Source: Microvirga subterranea (lineage in GTDB: Bacteria; Pseudomonadota; Alphaproteobacteria; Rhizobiales; Beijerinckiaceae). From it: a DNA stretch of 64,000 nt. The notes below the pieces were generated by a model, which saw only the letters and a program-made list of their open reading frames with translations, was not told the origin of the DNA and did no database searches. Shown here piece by piece: positions 45,278-53,002 of this stretch. Positions within the stretch are counted from its first letter, which is position 1. Every line of letters begins with the position of its first letter. The position numbers were made by a program, and so were the translations under genes. Location: contig NZ_QQBB01000005.1 in assembly GCF_003350535.1 (NCBI RefSeq), positions 248,001-312,000 of the forward strand, given 5' to 3'.

Positions 45278-45748
45278 ATGTCCAAGACCACCCGCGCCAC
45301 GCAGGCCCTGCAGCAGACGGGCGTGTCCTTCACGGTCCACGCCTACGATTACGACCCGAACGCCGAGCGCATCGGCCTCCAGGCCGCGGAGGCGCTCGGC
45401 GCGGACCCGTCGAGCGTGCTCAAGACCCTCATGGTGACGGTGGACGGCAAGCCCGCCTGCGCGGTCGTGCCCTCGGACCGCGAGGTGAACCTGAAGAAGC
45501 TCGCGGCGGCTCTCGGCGGCAAGACCGCCCAGATGATGAAGCCGGCCGATGCGGAGCGCATGACCGGCTACCACGTGGGCGGCATCAGCCCGTTCGGGCA
45601 GAAGAAGAGGGTGCCGACCCTGATCGAGGAGACGGCCCTGGCGCACGAGAGCGTCTTCATCAACGGCGGCCAGCGCGGCCTTCAGGTCCGTCTCGCCCCG
45701 CAGGATGCAGCCAGGGCGCTGGACGCGAAGGCCGTCGCCCTGGTCTGA
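45278..45748 (+). CDS. ybaK: Cys-tRNA(Pro) deacylase YbaK
   Basis: A 156-residue YbaK/EbsC-family editing protein that removes Cys wrongly attached to tRNA-Pro. Parts visible: FTVHAYDYDPNAERIGLQAA, VLKTLMVTVDGKPACAVVP, the family Lys in NLKKLAAALGGK and GYHVGGISPFGQKKRVPTLI. It is convergent with the next gene, ten bases away. Confidence 0.93.
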   Translation: MSKTTRATQALQQTGVSFTVHAYDYDPNAERIGLQAAEALGADPSSVLKTLMVTVDGKPACAVVPSDREVNLKKLAAALGGKTAQMMKPADAERMTGYHVGGISPFGQKKRVPTLIEETALAHESVFINGGQRGLQVRLAPQDAARALDAKAVALV

Positions 45749-45758
45749 CGCCCTCGGG

Positions 45759-46553
45759 CTAGAAGTGGAAATCTCCGAGCCCGAGCTTGTGGACGAGCGT
45801 CTCGATCTGCGGCGTCGCGACGGGCACGTGGTGGGCCACCTGGGCCGCGTAGCCGGCCAGCAGGTCCGCCACGTTCGTGTTGTGGTGCCCCGGCTCCGCC
45901 CATGCCGCCTCGACGGCCTCCACCAGCAGGGTCTTCGCCTCCTTGACCGGGAACGTGAAGGCGACGTTGCCGAGGGGGAGGTTCAGGTCTCCCGGCGGCA
46001 GGCCCTTCAGATCGGCTGCGAGGTCCAGGAGCTTGTCCGCCGCGAGCGCTCCGAGGCGGCCGTGGCCGGTCGCCAGTTCGCCGGAGGTCTTCTCGAGCCA
46101 GCTTGCCAGGCCGGCTACCTCCTGCGCGTCCGGCTGGATGCTGCCCTGCTTGATCAGGCTCACGGCCTTGTCGATCGCCTTCGGCAGGTTGAGCTTGGCG
46201 AGGTATTCCGGGTGGTGGTCGTGCACGACGATGCGCCCGATGATTCCGATGATCGCGGCGCCCGCATAGAGATCGCCTTCACCCGTGACGGCATTGGCCG
46301 GCAGGGCCATGATGCCCTTGATCAGCGCGACATCCGCCTTCGCCTCGGCGCGAAGGTTGGGCGCGTTGCGGATGGCGATGTCGTGCTTGCGAAAGAGCGC
46401 GTCGAGCGGATCGACCGGCGTCGCCGTGAAGCTCGGCGCCTCGTCGGGGCCGAGCAGGATGCCGCCGGCATAGTCCGGGCCGCCGTAGAGGCCGTAGGTC
46501 GGCACCTGAAGGTCCTGGTCGTCCGGAGCCAGTACAAGCCAGTTGATGGGCAT
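45759..46553 (-). CDS. Uncharacterised protein with PLA2-like HD motif
   Basis: A 264-residue protein of unknown family. The N-terminal YGLYGGPDYAGGILLGPD and PVDPLDALFRKHDIAI resemble the calcium loop and the catalytic His-Asp of parvovirus-type phospholipase A2 domains, where a GP loop and an HDxAY motif occur. Here the Ca-loop Asn and final Tyr are not kept, so activity is uncertain. The remainder is helical (VSLIKQGSIQPDAQ, DLLAGYAAQVAHH). The start at 46553 has AAGGGGGA upstream on the minus strand. A structural or peptidase-like role is equally possible. Confidence 0.6.
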   Translation of the reverse strand: MPINWLVLAPDDQDLQVPTYGLYGGPDYAGGILLGPDEAPSFTATPVDPLDALFRKHDIAIRNAPNLRAEAKADVALIKGIMALPANAVTGEGDLYAGAAIIGIIGRIVVHDHHPEYLAKLNLPKAIDKAVSLIKQGSIQPDAQEVAGLASWLEKTSGELATGHGRLGALAADKLLDLAADLKGLPPGDLNLPLGNVAFTFPVKEAKTLLVEAVEAAWAEPGHHNTNVADLLAGYAAQVAHHVPVATPQIETLVHKLGLGDFHF

Positions 46554-47193
46554 CGTTCCCCCTTGTGACACAATCGTTTCCGGCCGATGCAAAGGATCCG
46601 TCGGCCGCCTTTCGCCGAGGAGAGGGGCGCAATCGGGCGAGATTGCGGTGACGCGGATGCGGGCGGTCCCGTGGGAAAACTACGTACCTCTTTCGGGGTG
46701 GACCCGGCGGATCGTCTCCGCATCGGGCGTCAACGGATCTGGACCTTCCCGGTGGCGCATGACTGATGGGAGGAGGCTGCTTTGGGAAAGGGCGCAGTCC
46801 AATCGAGCCGTTGCCGGCTCCCCTAGCGCAGTCTCGGGCCAAAGCAGCCATCACTCCGGGCACGCGCCGGGCCCAGCACGCCGTCCGCCGAAACGGATCC
46901 CCTTGATCCCTGGGGCCGAAGTGAGGTGAAGGCCCGGCCACGATCGAATGCGCAGCCCGAGGACCGCCCCTCATCTCACGTCCGAAACGCCTTGGTCGGC
47001 ACCTTCGGCCGAGACCGTACCAGAGCCGACCGTCATGCACCAGGGAACGGATTGCGCCGTCGCCTGGCCTTCTTTTAAAAAGTCGGACAGGAACCCCCAT
47101 TTGGAGCACGCGGAGCGCTGTGGTATTCGCAGCGCCTCCCGGGCATTGAAATCTCAGCGAAATTTCTGAGCCGGTCCAATCTTGGCAGGACGT
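46554..47193. other. 640-base intergenic region, no gene recognised
   Basis: No reading frame here has a convincing start, ribosome site or family; a 73-codon plus-strand frame near 46948 is low quality. A TTTTAAAA stretch near 47082 may be part of the dusA promoter. A small inverted repeat, CTCAG...CTGAG, lies around 47153. I see no other structure. Confidence 0.4.
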
Positions 47194-48219
47194 ATGAAGC
47201 AGGTAACTTTCGGAAACGATTGGCGTTTTTCCATTGCGCCGATGATGGACTGGACTGATCGTTTTTGCCGGTCGCTCCACCGCGTCCTGTCGCGGCGCGC
47301 GCTCCTCTATACCGAGATGGTCACTACCGGTGCCGTCATCCATGGTCCCCGCGAGCGGCTGCTCGGCTTCGACGAGGCGGAGCACCCGGTGGCCGTCCAG
47401 CTCGGCGGCTCGGATCCGAAGGAACTGGCCCAGGCCGCCCGGATCTGCGCCGATTTCGGCTATGACGAGATCAACCTCAACGTGGGCTGCCCGTCCGACC
47501 GGGTGCAGAACGGCCGCTTCGGCGCCTGCCTGATGCAGGAGCCCGGCCTCGTGGGCGACTGCGTCGCCGCCATGAAGGCCGCCGTGTCGCTTCCCGTGAC
47601 GGTGAAGTGCCGCATCGGCGTCGACGACCAGGACACTGAGGAAGCCCTGAACCGCCTCACCGACAGCGTGGTGGCGGCGGGATGCGACGCGCTCACGGTC
47701 CATGCCCGCAAGGCCTGGCTCCAGGGCCTGTCGCCCAAGGAGAACCGGGACATTCCGCCCCTCGACTACCCTCGCGTCTACCGCCTCAAGCAGGCCCGGC
47801 CGGACCTGCCCGTCGCCATCAATGGCGGCATCAAGACCATGGCGGAGGTGCACGAGCATCTGCGCCATGTAGATGGGGTGATGCTGGGCCGCGTGGCTTA
47901 CCAGGAGCCGGAGATCCTCCTCTGCGTCGACCGGGAGCTTTTCGGAGAGGAGCCGCCGGTGGCCGACGCCTTCGAGGCGATCGAAGCCTATGAGCCCTAC
48001 GTGGCGGTCCGCCTCGCCGAGGGCGTGCGCCTCCACGCCATGACCCGGCACATGCTCGGCCTCTTCACCGGCCGCCCCGGCGCGCGGGCCTATCGGCGCC
48101 ATCTGGCGACCGAGGGCGTGAAGCCGAATGCGGACCTTCAGACCCTGAGGGACGCGGTGGCTCTGGTCTCGCGGGAGCCGCTGGAATCGGCCGGGATGGT
48201 GCTCGCGGCCGCGGGCTGA
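47194..48219 (+). CDS. dusA: tRNA-dihydrouridine synthase DusA
   Basis: A 341-residue flavoenzyme reducing uridines 20/20a in the tRNA D loop. TIM-barrel motifs: FSIAPMMDWTDRFCR, the catalytic Cys in LNVGCPSDRVQNGRFGACLM, KCRIGVDD, LTVHARKAWLQGLSPKENR and INGGIKT. The AWLQGLSPKENR segment is typical of DusA. ATG 47194 is preferred over TTG 47182 because AGGA lies just before it and the TTG lacks a site. Confidence 0.92.
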   Translation: MKQVTFGNDWRFSIAPMMDWTDRFCRSLHRVLSRRALLYTEMVTTGAVIHGPRERLLGFDEAEHPVAVQLGGSDPKELAQAARICADFGYDEINLNVGCPSDRVQNGRFGACLMQEPGLVGDCVAAMKAAVSLPVTVKCRIGVDDQDTEEALNRLTDSVVAAGCDALTVHARKAWLQGLSPKENRDIPPLDYPRVYRLKQARPDLPVAINGGIKTMAEVHEHLRHVDGVMLGRVAYQEPEILLCVDRELFGEEPPVADAFEAIEAYEPYVAVRLAEGVRLHAMTRHMLGLFTGRPGARAYRRHLATEGVKPNADLQTLRDAVALVSREPLESAGMVLAAAG

Positions 48220-48462
48220 CCGGCCGGTCAATTCGTGATTGCCGTTCTGGATTTGCTCCCGCCGCAGGACGCATTCTTCGCCTGCCGGTTGGGCGGGATT
48301 TCTCGCTCAAATTGAAACATCGTGACAAAACGCACATGCTGGTGCGACATTCGGGAAAAATTCCCACGTCTCCCATTGATATGTTGTTTCGCATCCTATG
48401 ATCTGGGCGTCCGGCCAGGCTTCCGCCCGAGCCGGACGCTGCGAGTGATCATGGAGACCAAC

Positions 48463-48765
48463 ATGAAGGTTCGCATTCACACGGCTGTTCTCGCCACCGC
48501 CATCGGGCTCTTCAGCCTCTCGCCGGCTTCGGCATTCTGGGATGAGAGCCGCCCTCCGCCGAATGGCCTGAACGGATTATCGACGAACGGCCTGTCGGCG
48601 AATGGCCTGTCCGCCAATGGCCTCTCCGCCAACGGCCTTTCCACGAATGGCTTGGGCACCAACGGGTTGTCAGCGAATGGCCGGTCCGAGACGGGCTACA
48701 GCGTGGGCGACGCTACGATCAGAGCCGTCGTACTGACGGACGGCGCGCGGGCCGAACTTCATTAA
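48463..48765 (+). CDS. Secreted NGL-pentad repeat peptide
   Basis: A 100-residue protein: signal peptide MKVRIHTAVLATAIGLFSLS (cleavage after ASA), FWDESRPPP, then NGL, seven NGL[S/G][A/T] pentads and a last NGRSE, and a 30-residue tail (VGDATIRAVVLTDGARAEL). The pentads vary at synonymous codon positions (AAC/AAT, GGC/GGA/GGG, several Leu codons), so the protein pattern is under selection. The five-residue period resembles pentapeptide repeats in length but has Gly before the Leu. GGAG lies six bases before the ATG. The ADYC-domain gene follows by 53 bases. Function unknown. Confidence 0.75.
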   Translation: MKVRIHTAVLATAIGLFSLSPASAFWDESRPPPNGLNGLSTNGLSANGLSANGLSANGLSTNGLGTNGLSANGRSETGYSVGDATIRAVVLTDGARAELH

Positions 48766-48818
48766 GATCCCACTCGAATGCATCTGCCCTTCCGCCTGCG
48801 GCGGGAGGGCCTTTGCCC

Positions 48819-49609
48819 ATGTGCCTGCTTTCCCGATTTCTCCTTCCGGTCTGTCTCTGGCTCGCCTTCCACGCATCGGCTCAAGCGTTGGAGGGTCGCT
48901 TCGCTCTCGACGGGCTCGATCTCGTCCTGCGCCTCGACGACGACCGCGCCTTGCGCGGGGGCGGCTTGAGCGGTCTGACCCTGGTGACGGCGGCTCCCTC
49001 CGGCGAGACCGAGATCCGCATCGACGGGATCGCTCGTGAAGGCAGCCTCGCAGGGCGGCCGATCACCTTCTACCGGATGTCCGTAAAGGACCGGGATGGC
49101 GTCTACGGGCCTCTCTGCGACGTGGACCCGGACGGCGAGCGCGCCGCCTTCGCGTTCCCGAACGGGGCGGGCGGGTTCTCTCTGACCTGCACCAGTGGGG
49201 CGGAAGGCAAGTGCATCCTCTTCGGCTACCTGCCCTGGGAGACCCGCGAGGGCGTTCCGCTCCGCGACCTGCACCGGGCCTGCATCCATATGCTGCGCGC
49301 CGATTATGGCGGCGACGACCGGCCGACCACCCGCAACGGCACGAAGGTCAACCTCTACGACCGCTTCGGCATCCAGGACCCGGGCCATGCCGCCGGCATG
49401 GCCTTCGAGGCCGCCTGGGGACCGGAGGGAGCGATCTGCGTCGCGCATCCCCCATCGCCGACAACGTGACGCTCGACGAGCTGACGGCCCGCCATGCGCG
49501 CCTGAAGGGGCGCGTGGGCCCGCATGTCTGTTACGAGGAGGCGATGCGGGCCGATCCGCGCGCTCTGCTGTTCAACGAATCCGTACTGACGTGGCGCAGC
49601 CGGAGATAG
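48819..49609 (+). pseudogene. ADYC-domain secreted protein, frameshifted
   Basis: The gene begins with signal peptide MCLLSRFLLPVCLWLAFHAS (cleavage near AQA). A conserved domain follows with SLTCTSGAEGKCILFGYLPW, HRACIHMLRADYGGDDR and TRNGTKVNLYDRFGIQD. This matches my memory of the ADYC domain described mostly from myxobacteria; here the motif Cys is replaced by Gly (ADYGG). At the CCCCC run 49449-49453 the frame breaks: frame one stops at 49469 after CVAHPPSPTT, while the continuation ADNVTLDELTARHARLKGR ends at 49609. One added base would give HPRIADNVTL and a complete protein of about 263 residues. Real mutation or sequencing error cannot be told apart here. Confidence 0.75.
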
Positions 49610-49613
49610 ACGC

Positions 49614-50330
49614 TCACCCCGACCGGCTGACGTCGCTGTCCTTGCCGCGCAGGATCAGCCGGTTGCCGCGAACCTCGTAGGAGGCGAGGCGTTCGAGGAA
49701 CGTCATGCCCAGCAGGTTGGCGTGCAGGACGCCGCTGCGGGCGACCAGCGCCCGCACGTTGCGTTCCGTGATCGGGCCGACCGACAGGCGCTCGATCACG
49801 ATCGACGCGGCCAGCGCCGTGCCGTTGGCGGTGGAGACGGGGATCGAGTAGTTCAGCGTCTCGGTCTTGATGCCGAGTTGGGCCGCGTTCTCGGCCCGCA
49901 GCACCACGGTGCTGGCGCCCGTATCGAAGATGAAGCGGGCCTCGCGGCCATTCACCTTCCCGGTCACCACGAAGCTGCCGTCCGAGCGCCGGGCCGCCAC
50001 CACCTCGCCTTCGGGCGTCACGACGGTTCGACCGAGCGAGATGTCGCCGATGGCCCGGTCGAGCACAGTCTGCAATTCGCTCCGCGACCCATAGGCGACG
50101 AGGAGCGCCACCAGGATGCCGCCGCTCAGCGCGACGGACTGCACGCCATAGGTCCAGTGGCGGCGGAACCCGTCGATGATGGAGCCCGCCATGACCAGGC
50201 AGATGCCGCCGAAGCCCAGCAGCATGGCGGCTTCGAGCGGGGAAAGGTCCGCGATCGGGTCCTCGCGCACCAGCGCGACCAGGATCGCGGCGCCGAGAAG
50301 CAGGCTGCTGACTGCGCCGAGACCCGGCAT
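49614..50330 (-). CDS. Retropepsin-like aspartic protease, TIGR02281 type
   Basis: A 238-residue protein with three N-terminal membrane segments (VSSLLLGAAILVALV; AAMLLGFGGICLVMAG; SVALSGGILVALLVAYG) and a C-terminal single-lobe aspartic protease domain. The active-site motif is FIFDTGASTVVL, followed by LLGMTFLERL. Clan AA proteases of this size act as dimers. The start codon overlaps the DUF1289 stop by one base; with cobS they form one minus-strand unit. Confidence 0.9.
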   Translation of the reverse strand: MPGLGAVSSLLLGAAILVALVREDPIADLSPLEAAMLLGFGGICLVMAGSIIDGFRRHWTYGVQSVALSGGILVALLVAYGSRSELQTVLDRAIGDISLGRTVVTPEGEVVAARRSDGSFVVTGKVNGREARFIFDTGASTVVLRAENAAQLGIKTETLNYSIPVSTANGTALAASIVIERLSVGPITERNVRALVARSGVLHANLLGMTFLERLASYEVRGNRLILRGKDSDVSRSG

Positions 50331-50530
50331 CAGGAAGCCTCGTCCGGCTCAGTCGGCATGAAGGCCCGGCGCATGCGCTCCGGCAGCTCTGCCATGATGC
50401 GCAGCCGCTCCTCCTCCGGCAGGCGGAACCAGCTTCCGATCTCCTCCCGCGTGCGCCCGCAGCCCTCGCACAGGCCCGTTTCGGGATCGAGGAGGCAGAC
50501 GCGGATGCAGGGGCTCGAGACGCGGGTCAT
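50330..50530 (-). CDS. DUF1289 family protein
   Basis: A 66-residue Cys-rich protein: SPCIRVCLLDPETGLCEGCG, then RTREEIGSWFRLPEEE. The four Cys probably bind a metal. DUF1289 proteins are common in alphaproteobacteria and of unknown function. It lies between cobS and the aspartic protease gene in one operon. Confidence 0.9.
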   Translation of the reverse strand: MTRVSSPCIRVCLLDPETGLCEGCGRTREEIGSWFRLPEEERLRIMAELPERMRRAFMPTEPDEAS

Positions 50531-50539
50531 GCTAAGGCT

Positions 50540-51385
50540 TCATGTCGTTGACCGGGCCAGCGTGGTCAAGAGGCCTATCAGCGCGGCGATCTCCGCCACC
50601 TGCTGGGCGGCGCCCGCGATGTCGCCGGTCTGGCCGCCAATATGGCGCGCCGCGAGGCCCGCGAGGGCGGCGCCGGAGAGGCCCGCGAGGGCGATCATCA
50701 GGGCGATGCCGAAAGCCGGAAGGCCGGCCGCAAGCCCCACGAGGACCGCCAGCGTCGCCGCCAGGGCCGCCGCCATCCAGAAGGTCTCCCGGGTCGGCTG
50801 GCCGACCGCGTAGGATGCTCCATCGAGCCGGGCCGGGGGGAGGAAGACCAGCGGGATCAGGCCGGCCGTGCGGGACAGGACGGCGGCGGCGAGCACCGAC
50901 CCGCAGGCGCTGCCGATGCCTGAGCGCGACGCGACCTCCGCCAGGGCGCCGATCCGCAGGGCGAAGACCAGGACGAGCCCGGAGGCCCCGAAGGAGCCGA
51001 TCAGGCTGTCGCGCATGATGGCGAGGCGCCGTTCCCGAGTCGCGCCGCCGAAGCTGTCCGCGGTGTCGGCAAAGCCGTCCTCATGAAAGGCACCCGTCGT
51101 CACCGTCATGGCGGCCGCCGCGAGGGCGGCTGCCAGGAAGGGGCCGAGATCGAGGGCCAGCGCCCCCGCCAGCACGAGGGCCGGGAGAACGCCGAGCACG
51201 AGGCCCGCGAGCGGCACGGTCCGGGTCATGCGGGCGAAGTTCGGCAGGGCGTGCGGATCGGGCTCCCAGGGCAGGGCCGGGACGGGCAGGCGCGAGTAGA
51301 AGCGCAGGCAGCGGGCGGTGTCGGTCAGGATTTCCCGAATTCCCCCCGTTGCGACGATCCGCGTTTCGTTCAGCTGGTCCGACAT
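50540..51385 (-). CDS. cobS: Adenosylcobinamide-GDP ribazoletransferase CobS
   Basis: A 281-residue membrane enzyme joining adenosylcobinamide-GDP and alpha-ribazole in the final steps of cobalamin synthesis. Motifs: DTARCLRFYSRLPVPALPWE, the metal-binding HEDGFADTADSFGG and RDSLIGSFGASGLVL. Several membrane helices follow (LVFALRIGAL, FWMAAALAATLAVLVGLAAG). The start is 51385; the open frame continues upstream but only as a shadow of the DUF1127 gene. A terminator-like hairpin lies 31 bases before it. Confidence 0.93.
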   Translation of the reverse strand: MSDQLNETRIVATGGIREILTDTARCLRFYSRLPVPALPWEPDPHALPNFARMTRTVPLAGLVLGVLPALVLAGALALDLGPFLAAALAAAAMTVTTGAFHEDGFADTADSFGGATRERRLAIMRDSLIGSFGASGLVLVFALRIGALAEVASRSGIGSACGSVLAAAVLSRTAGLIPLVFLPPARLDGASYAVGQPTRETFWMAAALAATLAVLVGLAAGLPAFGIALMIALAGLSGAALAGLAARHIGGQTGDIAGAAQQVAEIAALIGLLTTLARSTT

Positions 51386-51415
51386 GCCCCACCCCGTTCC
51401 AGCCGACGGATAAAG

Positions 51416-51445
51416 CATGGCCGGGTCCTGTGGAACCCGGCCATG
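51416..51445 (-). terminator. Terminator after the DUF1127 gene
   Basis: CATGGCCGGGT (51416-51426) and ACCCGGCCATG (51435-51445) form a perfect 11-bp stem with an eight-base loop. On the minus strand it is followed by CTTTAT. It lies between the DUF1127 stop and the cobS start and probably separates these transcripts. Confidence 0.65.
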
Positions 51446-51480
51446 CCTGCAGATCATCATTTCTAGGGTTCGGGCGGCGA

Positions 51481-51744
51481 TCAAACCCGCTGCTGACCTG
51501 CGTCGGGGAGGAGCAGAAGCGGCGTCAGATGGAGGCTTTCGGCCTCGTTGACGCCCTCCACGTCGGCACGGGAGAGGCCGATATCGGCAAGGGCCCGGTC
51601 GTCCATGCGGTAAAGCGCCCGCCGGTTCGCCCGGCCGTCCTGCCAGGCCTCGAAGGCGAGCAGGAAGCGCAGGAACGTGTTCTTCCGCGGGGCTCGGGTG
51701 GTGGTGAAGGAGCCAAGATTTCCTGTGGCAATTGCGGTGGCCAT
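51481..51744 (-). CDS. DUF1127 small protein
   Basis: An 87-residue protein with the arginine-rich DUF1127 motif (RRALYRMDDRALADIGLSR). Such small proteins bind RNA or regulate stress and metabolism in alphaproteobacteria; CcaF1 of Rhodobacter is one known example. The start at 51744 has GAGG about six bases upstream on the minus strand. Its leader contains the nested inverted repeat at 51771-51862. Confidence 0.88.
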   Translation of the reverse strand: MATAIATGNLGSFTTTRAPRKNTFLRFLLAFEAWQDGRANRRALYRMDDRALADIGLSRADVEGVNEAESLHLTPLLLLPDAGQQRV

Positions 51745-51770
51745 AACGGACCTCGTCAAAGTTAATTTCT

Positions 51771-51862
51771 CTAGGCATAGATGTGCTCCTCCCTTAGGGT
51801 GGAAGCAAACGAGATGTTCTTCTGTTTCGCCCAAGTTCAACTTGGGCAGGAGCACTGCCTAG
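51771..51862. promoter_or_regulatory. 92-bp nested inverted repeat, DUF1127 leader / lysR upstream region
   Basis: CTAGGCA (51771-51777) pairs with TGCCTAG (51856-51862), and GTGCTCCT (51783-51790) with AGGAGCAC (51848-51855). Inside is the perfect palindrome GCCCAAGTTCAACTTGGGC (51829-51847). Read as the DUF1127 leader (minus strand), the outer stem covers a strong GGGAGGAG ribosome site and an ATG at 51776-51778. It could be an operator for the divergent LysR gene, an RNA switch, or a small inverted-repeat element. Confidence 0.6.
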
Positions 51863-51871
51863 GGTCGAGCC

Positions 51872-52804
51872 ATGTCCCGCCGCCGCCTGCCGCCGCTCAA
51901 CTCCCTCCGGGCCTTCGAGGCCGCCGCCCGCCACCTCAATTTCGAGCGGGCCGGGGACGAGATCGCCGTGACGGCGAGCGCGGTCGGCCAGCAGGTCAAG
52001 CAGCTCGAGGCCTGGCTCGGGGTGCCGCTCTTCGTGCGCCTGCCCAGCAAGGGCGTGGCCCTTACGCCGGCGGGGCAGCGCTATGCGGCGACGCTGTCGG
52101 AGCTGCTCGACGAGCTCAACGAGGCGACGGCCCGGGTCCTGCGCTCCGAGAATGCGCGCACGATCACGGTCAGTACCCTGCCGAGCTTCGCATCGAGCTG
52201 GCTGATCCCCCGGCTGGGTTCCCTGAAGGCGCGCCACCCGGATCTCGAGCTGCGCGTCTCGATCTCCACCGGCAAGACGGATTTCGCCCGCGAGGACGTG
52301 GACGTGGCGATCCGGTGGGGGAAGGGGGATTATCCGGGCTTGCGGACGGATCTGCTCATGGAAGAGACGTTCTTTCCCGTGTGCAGCATGGCGCTCAGGG
52401 ACGATCCCGCGCATCCCCTGCGCGAGCCCGCGGACCTCGTCCATCATCGGCTCCTGCACGAGATCCCGGAGGGCGTGCCCGATTACATGACCTGGCCGCG
52501 CTGGCTCGCGGCCGTGGGCGTCGAGATCGCGGACGTCGAGCACGGACCGCGCTTCTCCCACACCTTCCTGGCGCTCCAGGCGGCGGCCTCGGGGCAGGGG
52601 GTGGCGCTCGCCACCAACGTGCTGATCGGCGACTACCTCGAAGCCGGACGGCTGGTGCGGCCGTTCCCGCATCAGGTGAAGGGCGCCTACCAGTATTACG
52701 TCGTCTGCCCCGAGACGACCGCCGAGCGCCCGGCCATCGCGGCGTTCCGGGCCTGGCTCCTCGACGAGGCGCGCGCCCAGATCGAGCGCGACGGGCCAGC
52801 ATGA
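51872..52804 (+). CDS. LysR-family regulator, GcvA-like
   Basis: A 310-residue transcription regulator. Helix-turn-helix at about residues 8-65 (LNSLRAFEAAARHLNFERAG, VTASAVGQQVKQLEAWLG). The effector-binding domain (about 90-300) shows ITVSTLPSFASSWLIPRLG and DVDVAIRWGKGDYPG, as in the GcvA subgroup. It is divergent from the DUF1127 gene and shares the upstream palindrome, a likely autoregulatory site. The effector is unknown. Confidence 0.88.
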   Translation: MSRRRLPPLNSLRAFEAAARHLNFERAGDEIAVTASAVGQQVKQLEAWLGVPLFVRLPSKGVALTPAGQRYAATLSELLDELNEATARVLRSENARTITVSTLPSFASSWLIPRLGSLKARHPDLELRVSISTGKTDFAREDVDVAIRWGKGDYPGLRTDLLMEETFFPVCSMALRDDPAHPLREPADLVHHRLLHEIPEGVPDYMTWPRWLAAVGVEIADVEHGPRFSHTFLALQAAASGQGVALATNVLIGDYLEAGRLVRPFPHQVKGAYQYYVVCPETTAERPAIAAFRAWLLDEARAQIERDGPA

Positions 52805-52815
52805 GGCGGAACGCC

Positions 52816-52838
52816 CACCTCTCCTAGTGGGAGAGGTG
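52816..52838 (+). terminator. Hairpin after the lysR gene
   Basis: CACCTCTCC (52816-52824) pairs with GGAGAGGTG (52830-52838), a 9-bp stem with a five-base loop, twelve bases after the lysR stop. There is no T run, so it may be a repeat element that also stabilises the message end. Confidence 0.45.
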
Positions 52839-53002
52839 AGGCCGCCGCGGTCTGCTGACCTTTCAGATCCATCTGCCATTCTCCTCCTGCACGGCCGCCC
52901 CGGAGCCAGTGCATCCGTCGGGTCTCCCTTTCAGGCCAAAATGGTCTATAGGACGGCCGACTTCTCCTTTTCTTCCGCGCCCTTCCGGGCTGGAGCCGTT
53001 CT

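Noticed and set aside
46948..47169. Small plus-strand gene before dusA
   Set aside because: No ribosome site, no signal or domain, and low-complexity residues; probably chance.
48556..48690. CRISPR-like or tandem DNA repeat
   Set aside because: The 15-base units differ at synonymous sites and lie in an exported reading frame.
50540..51778. A longer CobS starting at ATG 51778 with a strong ribosome site
   Set aside because: The added residues are the shadow of the DUF1127 gene and have no family likeness; CobS starts normally at 51385. The strong site is treated instead as part of the leader structure.
52839..53002. Cobalamin riboswitch before cobT
   Set aside because: No B12-box-like sequence or matching helices were seen.
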